From contig NZ_HE978588.1 of assembly GCF_000312005.1 (NCBI RefSeq), positions 513,358 to 565,302 of the forward strand: a DNA stretch of 51,945 nt, given 5' to 3'. The DNA comes from Cellulomonas massiliensis JC225. GTDB lineage: Bacteria; Actinomycetota; Actinomycetes; Actinomycetales; Cellulomonadaceae. The notes below the pieces were generated by a model. That model was given only the letters and a program-made list of their open reading frames with translations. It was not told where the DNA came from and ran no database searches. Shown here piece by piece: positions 8,442 to 19,537 of this stretch. The translations under genes were made by a program, and so were the position numbers. Numbering within the stretch: position 1 is the stretch's first letter; each line of letters begins with the position of its first letter.

Positions 8442-8633
8442 GTCAGCAGGCTACGCGGGGCCGTCGTCGTCCCCCGGACGGGTGTGGCCCGGATCACCCG
8501 GCGCGAACGGGCGAATCCCCTCGGAACCGGGCGTGGCGGGCACAGGGCCGTCGATAGGGTCGGCGCGCCCGTCGCAGCCGACGGCGTTCTCGAGCGGGGT
8601 CTCCCGCAGGGGGCCGCACGATCAAGGAGAAGC

Positions 8634-10916
8634 ATGAGGCGTCGTCTCGCCATCGTCCTGGGAGCGGGGTTGAGCCTCGTGCTCGCCGCCGGCCCCGCCA
8701 CCGCCGTCACCGCCCCGCCGACCCCGACGCCCCGGGCCGCCGACGTGGACACCTCGGCCGTGTCCGGCACCGTCGAGATCCTCGCGGGCGACGACTTCGA
8801 GTCCGGCACGTCCACGCAGGTCGCGCACGTCGTGACCGACGAGGGCCGCGTCGAGATCCCGAGCCGGCTCGCGCAGGACCTCGTCGCGGGCTCGACGGTG
8901 GAGGTCACGACGGACGCGGGAGGGGACGTCACGGGCGTCGCGCCGCTGACCGCGCCCGCGCCGACGGCAGCCGCGCCCGACAAGGGCACCCACGAGCTCG
9001 TCTTCATGCCCGCGACCGTCGGGACGACCGCGCCGCCGCTCACCACGGCCCAGCAGGCGCAGGACCTGACGACGAAGGTCGACGCCTACTACAACACGGT
9101 CACCAAGGGCGCGATCCGCTTCACGCGCGGCTCGGTGGTCCCCTTCACCGTCGCGTCCGCGACGAGCGCGAACAGCTGCTCGGCCGAGGCGCTCTACACC
9201 GCGGCGGTGGCCAAGCTCGGCACCGCGGCGAAGTCGCGCTTCCACCACATCGTGATCGTCACGCCCGACATCGCGGGCTGCTCGTTCGCGGGCCTGGGCT
9301 CGATGGCGCCCTACCAGGACGGCCGCCAGCGGATCTGGCTGTTCGGCACCGAGGCCGTGCGCTCCGGCGTGCTCGCGCACGAGCTCGGCCACAACTTCGG
9401 CCTCGAGCACTCCGACCAGCTGCTCCCGTCGTGCGCCAACCCGACGACGCCGACGCAGGCGCTGTCGTCGAGCTGCTTCGAGGAGTACGGCGACCCGTGG
9501 GACGTCATGGGCGGCATGTACTACTCGTCCTCGCGTGACGTCGTCGGCCACATGTCGGCCTCGCACCTGGACAAGCTCGGCCTGCTGCCCGCTGCGGAGA
9601 AGGTGACGCCGCGGTCGACCGCCACGGTACGCCTGACGCCGGTCGCGAAGGGCACCGCCCCGCAGGGCTCGTACCGCCTGCTCTCCATCCCGTACGGCTC
9701 GCGCGTCTACACCGTGGAGTACCGCCAGGCGACGGCCGGCACCCTCGACTCCTGGATCAACACGGCCTACAACCCCTCGCGGGGCGCGGCCGGGTCCGGC
9801 GTCGTCATCCGCCTCGCGGACGTCAACGGCGCCAACCAGGAGACGTCGTTCATGCCCCCGGGCGCGGCGACGCGCGCGTGGCAGGCGGGCCAGACCTTCA
9901 CCGCCGGCGCGCTGTCGATCAAGGTCGTCTCCGCGGACGCCAACGGCGCCTCGATCGCCGTCACCCGTGACATCGACACCGGCAAGCCGTCCTTCGGCAC
10001 GGTCGGCTACCCGTACGACTACATGACGGTCAGCGGCCGCGGCGACGTCCTCGAGCGCAGCGACCTCAAGGTCGTGTGGACCTCGGTCAAGGACACCGGC
10101 TCGGCGGTCGCCACCGTCGCGCTCGTCGTCGACGGCAAGCAGCGCGTCGTCACGCCGCGCCCCGCGCCGTACACGCCGCTGAAGTACTCGCTGAGCAACG
10201 GCAAGCACACCTGGCAGCTCGTCGCGCGCGACGTCTTCGGCAACGCGGTCAGCACGACGAAGCGCGTCGTCTTCGTCGACACCGCCAAGCCGAAGGTGAC
10301 GGCCAAGCCGGCCGCGTACCTGACGAACGGCACGGTGTCGACCAAGACCGTCCCGGTGAAGGTCAAGTGGGGCATGTCCGACGCGTGCGGGTTCTTCTGG
10401 ACCGGCGTGCAGGGCTCGAACGGCCTCGACAAGGCGTACACGAAGGCGGTCACGGCCGTCACCTCGCGCCTCACCTTCAAGCAGACGTCGCAGTTCGCCT
10501 TCCAGGCGCAGGACTGCGCGCTCACGCTGACCCCGGTGACGCTCGGCCCGAAGACGACGGCCTCGCTCGTGAGCACGCCCTCGTCGACCGCGTACAAGGG
10601 CTCGTGGGCGACCGTGACGGGCTCGAAGTACCTGGGCAAGTCCGCCAAGGCGTCGAAGAAGGCGGGCGCGTCCGTCACCTACAAGGTCAAGGCGCGCGCC
10701 ATCGGCGTCGTCGTGACCAAGGGCAAGGGCTACGGCAAGGCCTACGTCTACGTCGACGGCAAGAAGGCCGCGACGGTCGACCTCTCGGCGAGCTCGACGG
10801 CGTACGGCAAGCTCGTCTACAGCAAGAACTGGTCGACCGCCGGCACGCACACGATCAAGGTCGTGGCGACGTCGTCGAAGAAGGTCGTGGTGGACGGGTT
10901 CGTCCGCCTCTCCTGA
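8634..10916 (+). CDS. Secreted zinc metalloprotease (metzincin, gametolysin/M11-like) with C-terminal beta-domains
   Basis: A 760-residue exported protease. The ATG at 8634 follows AAGGAG and starts a Sec signal peptide (RRR, hydrophobic core, cleavage near AGPATA-VTA); the upstream in-frame extension has no such features. The zinc site is HELGHNFGLEH with ligands H249, H253 and H259 and catalytic E250, followed by the Met-turn DVMGG with M292, so it is a metzincin. The pattern HELGHNFGLEHSD with EYGDPWDVMG resembles peptidase family M11. The rest holds an Ig-like domain (about 480-560) and a C-terminal Lys/Thr/Ser-rich beta-sandwich (about 655-760) that may bind polymers. A perfect terminator hairpin follows. 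Target proteins are unknown; secreted cell-wall or protein breakdown is likely given the glucanases elsewhere in the window. Confidence 0.9.
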   Translation: MRRRLAIVLGAGLSLVLAAGPATAVTAPPTPTPRAADVDTSAVSGTVEILAGDDFESGTSTQVAHVVTDEGRVEIPSRLAQDLVAGSTVEVTTDAGGDVTGVAPLTAPAPTAAAPDKGTHELVFMPATVGTTAPPLTTAQQAQDLTTKVDAYYNTVTKGAIRFTRGSVVPFTVASATSANSCSAEALYTAAVAKLGTAAKSRFHHIVIVTPDIAGCSFAGLGSMAPYQDGRQRIWLFGTEAVRSGVLAHELGHNFGLEHSDQLLPSCANPTTPTQALSSSCFEEYGDPWDVMGGMYYSSSRDVVGHMSASHLDKLGLLPAAEKVTPRSTATVRLTPVAKGTAPQGSYRLLSIPYGSRVYTVEYRQATAGTLDSWINTAYNPSRGAAGSGVVIRLADVNGANQETSFMPPGAATRAWQAGQTFTAGALSIKVVSADANGASIAVTRDIDTGKPSFGTVGYPYDYMTVSGRGDVLERSDLKVVWTSVKDTGSAVATVALVVDGKQRVVTPRPAPYTPLKYSLSNGKHTWQLVARDVFGNAVSTTKRVVFVDTAKPKVTAKPAAYLTNGTVSTKTVPVKVKWGMSDACGFFWTGVQGSNGLDKAYTKAVTAVTSRLTFKQTSQFAFQAQDCALTLTPVTLGPKTTASLVSTPSSTAYKGSWATVTGSKYLGKSAKASKKAGASVTYKVKARAIGVVVTKGKGYGKAYVYVDGKKAATVDLSASSTAYGKLVYSKNWSTAGTHTIKVVATSSKKVVVDGFVRLS

Positions 10917-10929
10917 CCCGAGCAGCGCC

Positions 10930-10964
10930 GGACGGCGGGCACCCCTGCGGGGGCGCCCGCCGTC
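10930..10964 (+). terminator. Terminator hairpin after the metalloprotease gene
   Basis: GGACGGCGGGC (10930-10940) pairs perfectly with GCCCGCCGTCC (10954-10964) 13 bases after the stop codon. There is no T-run, as is usual in high-GC actinobacteria. Confidence 0.85.
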
Positions 10965-11015
10965 CGTCGTCTCCGGCCCCTGCCCCTGCGGTGCCGGCCT
11001 GCCCCCTCCCCCGCA

Positions 11016-11083
11016 CGAGTTCGTAGGGCGGCGACGGCTTCGTAGGTCCGGAGCGACGAACTCGTCGCCAGGCTACGAACTCG
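11016..11083. repeat. Intergenic inverted-repeat element, copy B
   Basis: A 68-bp element with arms CGAGTTCGTAG (11016-11026) and CTACGAACTCG (11073-11083), a perfect 11-bp inverted repeat. An additional CTTCGTAG and CGACGAACTCGTCGCC lie inside. The arms, size and the internal CGTCGCC match copy A at 4536-4607. It lies between the metalloprotease terminator and the GMC oxidoreductase gene. Confidence 0.65.
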
Positions 11084-11153
11084 CGGGTGTCCGGAGGCGG
11101 GTGCGGCGACGGGGGACGGACGCCCGGCAGCGGGCCGGAGGTAGCCTGCGGCC

Positions 11154-12869
11154 GTGGCCGACGACGCTCGCCCCCACGTCGTCGTGGTGGGCTCCGGGTT
11201 CGGTGGGTCCGTGGCGGCGCTGCGGCTCTCCGAGAAGGGGTACCGCGTCACGGTGCTCGAGGCCGGCAGGCGGTTCACGCCCGAGACGCTGCCCCGCACC
11301 TCGTGGGACGTGCGGCGGTTCCTGTGGGCGCCCCGGCTGGGCTGGCTCGGCATCCAGCGGATCCACGTGCTGCCGGACGTCGTGGTGCTGGCCGGCGCGG
11401 GCGTCGGCGGCGGGTCGCTCGTGTACGCGAACACGCTCTACCGGCCGGAGTCCGACGCGTTCTGGGACGACCCGCAGTGGTCCGCGATCACCGACTGGCG
11501 CGACGAGCTCGCGCCGCACTACGACCAGGCCCGGCGCATGCTCGGGGTCGTCGACAACCCGACGACGACACCCGCCGATGACGTCGTTCGCGCGGCGGCG
11601 CGCGACCTCGGCGTCGAGGGCTCGTTCCGGCTCGCGCCCGTCGGCGTCGTGTTCGGCGAGCCGGGCGCACCGGTGCCGGACCCGTTCTTCGGCGGCGCCG
11701 GGCCCGAGCGACGCGGCTGCCTGCAGTGCGGCGAGTGCATGACGGGCTGCCGGCACGGCGCCAAGAACACGCTCGAGACGAACTACCTGTGGCTCGCCGA
11801 GCGGGCCGGAGCGCGGATCGTGCCGGAGACGACCGTCACGTCGCTGCGGCCCCGTGCGGACGGCCGGTGGGACGTGGCGACGACGAGGACGGGCCGCCGC
11901 TCGCCGCGCGGACGCCTCGTCGCCGACCAGGTGGTGGTGGCGGCGGGCGCGTGGGGCACGCAGGCGCTGCTGCACCGGCTCAAGGCCGACGGGACGCTGC
12001 CGCACCTGTCCGACCGGCTCGGCGAGCTGACCCGCACCAACTCCGAGTCCCTCGGCGGCGCGGTCCGGCGGGTGCGCGGGTGGCGGCGGGAGCCCGAGCT
12101 GAACCGGGGCGTCGCGATCACGTCGTCGGTGTGGCTCGACGCGCGGACCCACCTGGAGCCCGTCCGCTACGGCCGCGGCTCGAACCTCATGGGTCTGCTC
12201 GGCACGGTGCTCACCGACGGCGGCGGGCGGGTGCCGCGCCCGTTGCGCTGGCTCGGCCAGGTCGTGCGGCACCCGCTGCGCGCGTCGTCGGCGCTGTGGG
12301 GCATCGGGTCGTGGTCGCAGCGGGCGGTCATCGGGCTGGTCATGCAGACCGGCGGCGCCGCGATCCGCGTCCGGCCGCGGCGCACCTGGCGTGGCGGGTG
12401 GCGGCTCACCTCGTCCCCGGACGCGGGCGAGCCGAACCCGACGTGGATCCCGCAGGCCAACGCCGCCTACCGCCGCATGGCCGCGCACGTCGGCGGGTTC
12501 GGCGCGAGCAGCCTCGGCGAGATCGTCGACGTGCCGATGACCGCGCACTTCATCGGCGGCTGCACGATCGGCGCCACGCCGGACGAGGGCGTCGTCGACC
12601 CGTACCACCGGGCCTTCGGCCACCCCGGGCTGCACGTGCTGGACGGCTCGACGATCTCCGCGAACCTCGGCGTGAACCCGTCGCTCACCATCACCGCCCA
12701 GGCCGAGCGCGCGTGCGCGCTGTGGCCCAACGCGGGCGACCGCGACCCGCGCCCGCCCCTCGGCGAGCCGTACCGCCGGACCGCTCCGGTGCCGCCTCGG
12801 CGTCCGGCCGTCCCGGCGACGGCCCCGGGCGCCCTACGCCTCACCGTGCTGCGCCGCGACCCTGTGTGA
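11154..12869 (+). CDS. GMC family FAD-dependent oxidoreductase (cholesterol-oxidase-like)
   Basis: A 571-residue flavoenzyme. The N-terminus has the Rossmann FAD motif VVVGSGFGGS (glycines 13, 15, 18) and E-A-G near residue 37. The substrate/C-terminal region has H465 in TAHFIGGCTIG and N508 in NLGVNPSLTITA, the usual GMC catalytic pair. A cysteine cluster C189-x2-C192-x2-C195-x3-C199 followed by RHGAKNTLETNYL is found in the cholesterol-oxidase-like branch of the family and has the spacing of a ferredoxin 4Fe-4S site. GTG start at 11154. Members oxidise alcohol groups of sterols or other hydrophobic substrates; the real substrate and electron acceptor are not shown. No signal peptide is visible. 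Confidence 0.9.
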   Translation: MADDARPHVVVVGSGFGGSVAALRLSEKGYRVTVLEAGRRFTPETLPRTSWDVRRFLWAPRLGWLGIQRIHVLPDVVVLAGAGVGGGSLVYANTLYRPESDAFWDDPQWSAITDWRDELAPHYDQARRMLGVVDNPTTTPADDVVRAAARDLGVEGSFRLAPVGVVFGEPGAPVPDPFFGGAGPERRGCLQCGECMTGCRHGAKNTLETNYLWLAERAGARIVPETTVTSLRPRADGRWDVATTRTGRRSPRGRLVADQVVVAAGAWGTQALLHRLKADGTLPHLSDRLGELTRTNSESLGGAVRRVRGWRREPELNRGVAITSSVWLDARTHLEPVRYGRGSNLMGLLGTVLTDGGGRVPRPLRWLGQVVRHPLRASSALWGIGSWSQRAVIGLVMQTGGAAIRVRPRRTWRGGWRLTSSPDAGEPNPTWIPQANAAYRRMAAHVGGFGASSLGEIVDVPMTAHFIGGCTIGATPDEGVVDPYHRAFGHPGLHVLDGSTISANLGVNPSLTITAQAERACALWPNAGDRDPRPPLGEPYRRTAPVPPRRPAVPATAPGALRLTVLRRDPV

Positions 12870-12913
12870 CGTGCCCCCGGGGAAGCCGAGGCGCGTGCTG
12901 GCAGCATCGCCGC

Positions 12914-13192
12914 ATGGACGTCTACCTCGTGCACCACATCCACCACGCCGCCTTCCTCGACGGGTCGCCCACCGTGCATCGTGGCGACGACGGGGAGCTC
13001 GTCTGGGATGAGGAGGACGGCGACGACCTCAAGATGCTGGGGGTCTTCTCCTCCGACGCGGCCGCCGCCCGTGCGGTCGACCACGCGCGGACCCTCCCGG
13101 GCTTCCGCGACGAGCCGGACTGCTTCCTCGTCACGCCCCACACGGTCGACACGGCCATGTGGGCCGAGGGGTATGTGTCCGATCCCGACTGA
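12914..13192 (+). CDS. Small conserved protein, DUF7336-like
   Basis: A 92-residue cytoplasmic protein starting MDVYLVHHIHH. The pattern of an initial VYLVHH strand, an acidic stretch, LKMLGVFSSDAAAARAVDHARTLPGFRDEPDCF and a final W-x-EGY matches what I recall of the DUF7336 domain found in many bacteria, often described as hypothetical. Function unknown. It lies 44 bases after the GMC oxidoreductase and converges on the ligase gene with 21 bases between stops. Confidence 0.75.
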   Translation: MDVYLVHHIHHAAFLDGSPTVHRGDDGELVWDEEDGDDLKMLGVFSSDAAAARAVDHARTLPGFRDEPDCFLVTPHTVDTAMWAEGYVSDPD

Positions 13193-13213
13193 CGGCGGCA
13201 GGCCGCGGGCCGG

Positions 13214-14764
<1,551 letters not shown>

Positions 14765-14811
14765 GCGCCGATCCTCCCGCCCGGCACCGACACCCGCCCG
14801 CCGAGCGCCGG

Positions 14812-17613
14812 CTACGCCGCGATGCGGCTCACCATCGGCAGCCTCGAGCGCGTGAGCAGCCAAGCGCCGCCCGTCGCCAGTAGCGGCACCCCGAGCGCGA
14901 CGGCCGCGATCGCCGGCCACGGCACGACGACGAGCCACGTGGGGTCGTAGACCTCGAACCGCGCGCGCTCGGAGACCACGAGCACCCGCCCCAGGACGAG
15001 CCCCGTCACGGTCCCGACGCTCGCGCCGAGCACGACGAGGACGGCCGCCTGCGCCGCGGCCACCCGTCGCCGGACCCCCGGTGCGGCACCGACGGCGGCG
15101 AGCGTGGCCAGGTCCGGCCGCGCCTCGGCGCCCGCGAGGGCCACCGAGATGCCGGTGGCGCCGAGGCCGACGACGACGGCGGCGAGCGCGAGCAACCACA
15201 CGACGAGCGGCTGCTCCCCGCGGTACCCACGCTCGACGGTGACGTAGCCGGCGCCGTCGGCCCGCATCAGCGCCAGAGCCGCGCGCGACTCCTCCGTCTC
15301 GCTCGGCATGCGCGTCGTCGTGGCCAGGAAACCGACGGGGACCGCGACGTACCCGAGGTCGTCCATGACGGGCGGGGGGACGACCAGCCCGTACTGCGCG
15401 GGCATCCCGGAGACGCGGCCGGGCACCACGAGGGACCGGTCGGTCGTGTGCTCGCCGGTCTGCGCGTCCCACCGCTCCAGGGCCAGGTGCACCGTCCCGT
15501 CGGGCCACAGCGCCCGCTCGTCGGAGACGAGCACGGCCCCGGACCGCAGGGCGGCCGCGTCGTCCTGCGCCCCGGCGAAGCCGAGCCGGCCGACCACGGC
15601 GCCGTCGTCGACGAGCGTGCCGCCACCGCCGTGCGCGTCCGTCCAGACCACCTGGTACGAGCCCTCGGCCACGCACCGCGGGTCGCGCCCGAGCTCGCGA
15701 CGCTCGGCGGGGCTCGCCGCGAGCAGGTCGTCCAGCGGGCACCGCTGGTCGGGCGGCCGCTCGACGGCGACCCACGTCTCGTCGACGGGCAGATCCGCCC
15801 CCTGGGGGTCCCGCGTCTCACGGCCCGCCGAGCCCGGCGCGACGGCCAGCGACGCGGCGACGACGTCGCGCACCGGCAGCGTGGCGCGCAGCGCCCGCTC
15901 GACCGCGGCGGCCCGCGCCTCGACGTCGTCGCCCTCCGTCGAGAACGACGCGACCACCACCCCCTCCGCGGCGAGCGGCTGGTACTGCGCGCGACGGTGC
16001 TGCTCGCCCGACTCGACGTACACGGCCGCGGTGACGACCCCGGCGATCGCAGCCACGATCGCGGCGACCGCCGGGGCGGTGCGGCCGCGCTGGCGTACGG
16101 CGTCCCGCACCGCGAACCGCCCCGCGACGCCGAGCCGGGGTGCGAGCCGCCCGACGAGCGCGACGAGCGCACCCGAGCTCAGGACGAGGCCCAGCTCGAT
16201 GCCCACGACGCCGCCGACGAGCAGCGGGGTGCTCGCCGACCGCACGCTCGCGGCGGCGGCGACCAGCCCCGCCGCCAGCACCACGAGGCCCGCGACGGGG
16301 ACCGCACGCCGCGGCCGGGCCTCCGACCGCCGTCCGGACAGCGCGGCGACGACGTCCTGCCGCGAGGCCGCCCGGGCCGGGAACCAGGCGGCCGCCGTCG
16401 CGACGACGAGCCCGAGGACGACGCCCCAGGGCAGGTACGACCAGGGGACGCGCAGGTCCGGGAACGCCATGACGTCGAGCGCGAGGCACACCCAGCGCAC
16501 GACGGCGGCGAGCGCGACGCCCGCGACCAGGGCGACGAGCGACGAGGCCGCGCCGATGACGACGCCGCCCAGCAGGACGACCTGCCGCAGGTGCCGACGC
16601 TCCGCCCCCGCGGACGCGAGGACCGCGAGCTGCCGCGCCGAGCGCCGCGCCCCGACGGCGAACGCGGGGCCGATCAGCAGGACCGCCTCCAGCACCCCCA
16701 GCGCGCCGACGCCCGCGATCATCGCGACCGCCCCGGCGCTGGTGGCCCCGTCGTCCGCGCCGATGCCGAGCGCGGCAAGCTCCGCCCGCGTCGGCGGGTG
16801 CGCGACGACGTGCCGGCTGACCACCGTCGAGCCGAGCTCGTTGATCGCGCGGACGTGCTGCCACGTCACCGGCGCGTCCCCGAGGACGAACCAGGCCGCG
16901 CGCCCCGCGTCCGCGGGCGCCGGCAGCACGGTGCCGGGGACGGCGTAGACGCTCGCACCCCCGGCCGCGGGCGCGAGGACCCCGACGACCTCGGCGGTCG
17001 CCTCACCGAGCTCGACGCCGCCCGTGGCGCTCGGCTGCTCGGGCTGCAGCGTGATCCGGTCGCCGACTCCGACCTGGAGCGCGCGCGCCCACGCGGCGCC
17101 GACCGCCACCTGGCCCGGCGCGTCGGGCAGCGTGCCGTCGCGCACGTCCGGCACCACGAGCGCCGCGAGATCCTCGGCGGGCGCCTCCAGCACGGACGAC
17201 CAGCCCGGCGCCAGCAGATCGCCCGTCGAGAGGCGGGCGCCGCCCTGCCGGACGGCGACGAGGCGGTCCCCGGCCGGCAGCGCACCGGCGAGCGCGTCCT
17301 CGTACGAGGCGACGTCGACGGGCTCGACGGCCCCGGGCGCGTCCGCCCCGTACCAGGAGGTCGCGGTCGCGTCCTGCGCGAGACCCGGCTGGATGAGGCC
17401 GCCGATCCGCGCCTGAGCCTGGTCACCGAGGATCGCCTGCGCCTGACGGGCCGGCGTCGGGACGGTCGACAGCGCGAGCGTCCCGACGAGGCCGCCGACG
17501 AGGATCGGCAGGCCGACCATGACGGCGACGAGCGCCGTGCGTCCCTTCGCGCGACGTGCGTCACGCGCGGCGATGCGCCCCGCGGCACGCAGACCGCGCC
17601 ACCAGGCGAGCAT
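14812..17613 (-). CDS. Large ABC transporter permease (FtsX type, about 930 residues)
   Basis: A 933-residue permease with two FtsX-like units. A first helix is at about residues 28-50, a long extracytoplasmic domain follows, then three helices at about 320-450, a second N-terminal helix near 500-560 with a second extracytoplasmic domain, and a last group of helices at about 780-925. The ATG at 17613 overlaps the stop of the ATPase gene by one base (TGATG), so translation is coupled. With the PadR regulator and the ATPase it forms a three-gene operon typical of actinobacterial drug or peptide exporters. Substrate unknown. Confidence 0.9.
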   Translation of the reverse strand: MLAWWRGLRAAGRIAARDARRAKGRTALVAVMVGLPILVGGLVGTLALSTVPTPARQAQAILGDQAQARIGGLIQPGLAQDATATSWYGADAPGAVEPVDVASYEDALAGALPAGDRLVAVRQGGARLSTGDLLAPGWSSVLEAPAEDLAALVVPDVRDGTLPDAPGQVAVGAAWARALQVGVGDRITLQPEQPSATGGVELGEATAEVVGVLAPAAGGASVYAVPGTVLPAPADAGRAAWFVLGDAPVTWQHVRAINELGSTVVSRHVVAHPPTRAELAALGIGADDGATSAGAVAMIAGVGALGVLEAVLLIGPAFAVGARRSARQLAVLASAGAERRHLRQVVLLGGVVIGAASSLVALVAGVALAAVVRWVCLALDVMAFPDLRVPWSYLPWGVVLGLVVATAAAWFPARAASRQDVVAALSGRRSEARPRRAVPVAGLVVLAAGLVAAAASVRSASTPLLVGGVVGIELGLVLSSGALVALVGRLAPRLGVAGRFAVRDAVRQRGRTAPAVAAIVAAIAGVVTAAVYVESGEQHRRAQYQPLAAEGVVVASFSTEGDDVEARAAAVERALRATLPVRDVVAASLAVAPGSAGRETRDPQGADLPVDETWVAVERPPDQRCPLDDLLAASPAERRELGRDPRCVAEGSYQVVWTDAHGGGGTLVDDGAVVGRLGFAGAQDDAAALRSGAVLVSDERALWPDGTVHLALERWDAQTGEHTTDRSLVVPGRVSGMPAQYGLVVPPPVMDDLGYVAVPVGFLATTTRMPSETEESRAALALMRADGAGYVTVERGYRGEQPLVVWLLALAAVVVGLGATGISVALAGAEARPDLATLAAVGAAPGVRRRVAAAQAAVLVVLGASVGTVTGLVLGRVLVVSERARFEVYDPTWLVVVPWPAIAAVALGVPLLATGGAWLLTRSRLPMVSRIAA

Positions 17614-18347
17614 CAGGCGCCGGCCAGCAGGTGCTCGGCCCGGCTCGGCGCACCGGTGGAGTCCACGACGACGCCGTCCCGCAGGAAGACCGTCCGGTCC
17701 GCCCACGCGGCGAAGCGGGCCTCGTGGGTCACGAGCAGGCCGCCGGCGCCCGCGTCGACCCGCGCGCGCAGGATCCGCATGACCTCCTCGCCCGAGACCG
17801 AGTCGAGCGCGCCCGTGGGCTCGTCGGCCAGCACGAGGCGCCGCGGCCCGACGAGCGCCCGCGCGATGGCGACGCGCTGCCGCTGCCCGCCGGACAGCTC
17901 GTCCGGGAAGCGCCGCGCTAGCTCGGCGATGCCCACCTCGGCCAGCGCTTCCAGCGCCTCGGCACGCGCCCGCCGGGCGGCGACACCGTCGAGCTCGCGC
18001 GGGAGCGCGACGTTCTCGATCGCCGTGAGCGCCGGCACGAGGTTGAAGTCCTGGAACACGTAGCCGATCGAGCGCCGCCGCAGCCGGGCCCGCGCCTTCG
18101 TCGACAACGACCCCAGGTCGTCGCCCGCGACGGTGACCGTCCCGGCCGTCGGCGAGTCGAGGCCCCCGGCGATGGTGAGCAGCGTCGACTTGCCGGACCC
18201 GGACGCGCCCATGACGGCGACGAGCTCGCCGAGCCGCACGTCGAGGTCGACGTCGCGCAGGGCGTGCACCGCCGCCTCGTCGTGCCCGTGCACGCGGCCG
18301 ACGCCGCGCATCGACAGCAGCACCGGTCCGGGCTCCCGCCCGCTCAC
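17613..18347 (-). CDS. ABC transporter ATP-binding protein (MacB/LolD type)
   Basis: A 244-residue ATPase with Walker A GASGSGKST (about 47-55), Q-loop region YVFQDFN, signature LSGGQ (151-155) and Walker B LVLADEP (171-177) followed by TGALD. The GTG at 18347 overlaps the PadR stop codon as GTGA, which fixes the start. It energises the large permease encoded next. The sequence class is the same as the transporter at 3458-4243 but the two are not near-identical. Confidence 0.93.
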   Translation of the reverse strand: MSGREPGPVLLSMRGVGRVHGHDEAAVHALRDVDLDVRLGELVAVMGASGSGKSTLLTIAGGLDSPTAGTVTVAGDDLGSLSTKARARLRRRSIGYVFQDFNLVPALTAIENVALPRELDGVAARRARAEALEALAEVGIAELARRFPDELSGGQRQRVAIARALVGPRRLVLADEPTGALDSVSGEEVMRILRARVDAGAGGLLVTHEARFAAWADRTVFLRDGVVVDSTGAPSRAEHLLAGA

Positions 18348-18943
18348 CGCTGCACCTGCGGCTCGGGCGCGGGGGCCGTCCCGGCAGCGGCGGCCCCCTG
18401 CGCCGCCGCGGCCGGGCCTGCCGGCCGGACGCGCGCCGCCTCGCGGGCCACCCGCGCCTCCACGTGGTCGAGCCAGCGCACCTCCGCCTCGGCGGCGAAG
18501 ATCAGGTGGTCCAGGACGAGCGACCACGCCAGGTCGTCGCCGGCCTTGTCCGCCTTGAGCAGCGTGTAGTCCCGCAGGGCGCGCATCGACGCGGTCCGCT
18601 GGTCCTGGATGACGGCGCGGACGTCGACGCCGGGGGCGGTGGCCGCGAGCGCGATCTTGATGACGAGCTCGTCGCGGGCGGGGGCGGACCGGTCGACCGG
18701 CGTGGTCCACCAGGCGGCGGCCGCCTCACGGCCCGCGGGCGTCAGCCCGAACCGCTCGACGTCGGCCTGGTTGTCCAGCGGCTCGACGAGCCCGTCGCGG
18801 ACGAGCCGCTGCACGGTCGTGTACACCTGCCCGATGTTGAGCGGCCACGTGGCGCCGGTGCGCTGCTCGAACTCCTGACGGAGCTGGTAGCCGTGCATCG
18901 GCTGCTCCGCCAGCAGCGCGAGGATCCCCTGCCGGACCGACAT
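18344..18943 (-). CDS. PadR family transcriptional regulator
   Basis: A 199-residue regulator. The winged helix is at residues 1-80: ILALLAEQPMHGYQLRQEFEQRTGATWPLNIGQVYTTVQRLVRDGLVE, the signature of PadR. The second half has the helical Vir_act_alpha_C dimer domain, and the tail is Ala/Pro rich. PadR proteins of this kind repress the transporter genes downstream until the drug or ligand binds. It is first in an operon with the ATPase and permease, and its own promoter region holds two palindromes. The ATG has GGGAGGCAGG before it. Confidence 0.93.
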   Translation of the reverse strand: MSVRQGILALLAEQPMHGYQLRQEFEQRTGATWPLNIGQVYTTVQRLVRDGLVEPLDNQADVERFGLTPAGREAAAAWWTTPVDRSAPARDELVIKIALAATAPGVDVRAVIQDQRTASMRALRDYTLLKADKAGDDLAWSLVLDHLIFAAEAEVRWLDHVEARVAREAARVRPAGPAAAAQGAAAAGTAPAPEPQVQR

Positions 18944-18956
18944 CCTGCCTCCCCTG

Positions 18957-19016
18957 CTTACCGAGTAAGTAACGCGTGACCACCGAGGAGGTTACCGGGT
19001 AAGCACCCGACGTCAA
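18957..19016 (-). promoter_or_regulatory. Promoter of the padR-ABC operon with two palindromic operators
   Basis: On the minus strand TTGACG (revcomp 19011-19016) and TAACCT (revcomp 18989-18994) are separated by 16 bases and form a good -35/-10 pair. TTAC-CCG-GTAA (19002-18992) lies in the spacer and overlaps the -10. A second palindrome CTTAC-TCG-GTAAG (18969-18957) lies downstream, with centres 34 bp apart, close to three helical turns. Both share TTACNNNGTAA, so a dimeric PadR protein acting as an autorepressor is the simple reading. Confidence 0.75.
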
Positions 19017-19098
19017 GGAGCTCGTCGCCGTTCACCCGTCCGGGCGGTCCCACGGGCGATCCCGGGCCGGGCACCCGGTACCGGGCTACCGTCGAGAC

Positions 19099-19533
19099 GT
19101 GCCCCGGTACCGCCACGACGCCTCCGCCTCCGTCCAGGAGGAGGTCGACGCCCTCGTCGAGACGAGCCTCGTGCTCGCCCGCGACCAGCTCGTGCGGTCG
19201 GCGGCCTTCAGCCCGTTCGCCGTCGCGGTGACCGTCGACGGCGAGCTGCAGACCTTCACGACGGACCCGGAGCTCTCCGACCGCATCACGACCGCCGACG
19301 CGCTGGGCCTGCTCTACGCGAGCGCGGCGGCGGACGACGAGGGGGTCGTCGGGTTCGGGTTCGTCTCGCAGGTGCTGCTCGACGGCGCCGTCGCGGTGCT
19401 GGTCGAGGTCGAGCACCGTGAGGGCCCGGCCCTGCGCCTGCACGCCCCCTACCGCCGCACGGGCACCACGCGCGCCGGGGTCGAGCTCGGACAGGTGCGC
19501 CTCTCGACGTGGGAGCGCCGCATCTGGCCGTGA
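19099..19533 (+). CDS. Conserved hypothetical protein
   Basis: A 144-residue soluble protein that I do not recognise. It starts with an Arg/Asp-rich helix, then EEVDALVETSLVLARDQLVRSAAFSPFAVAVTVDGELQTF and a mixed alpha/beta region. There is no signal peptide or membrane helix. The GTG at 19099 has no strong ribosome site upstream, so an alternative start is possible. It is divergent from the padR operon and convergent with the GntR gene; stop codons are five bases apart. Confidence 0.7.
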   Translation: MPRYRHDASASVQEEVDALVETSLVLARDQLVRSAAFSPFAVAVTVDGELQTFTTDPELSDRITTADALGLLYASAAADDEGVVGFGFVSQVLLDGAVAVLVEVEHREGPALRLHAPYRRTGTTRAGVELGQVRLSTWERRIWP

Positions 19534-19537
19534 GAGG

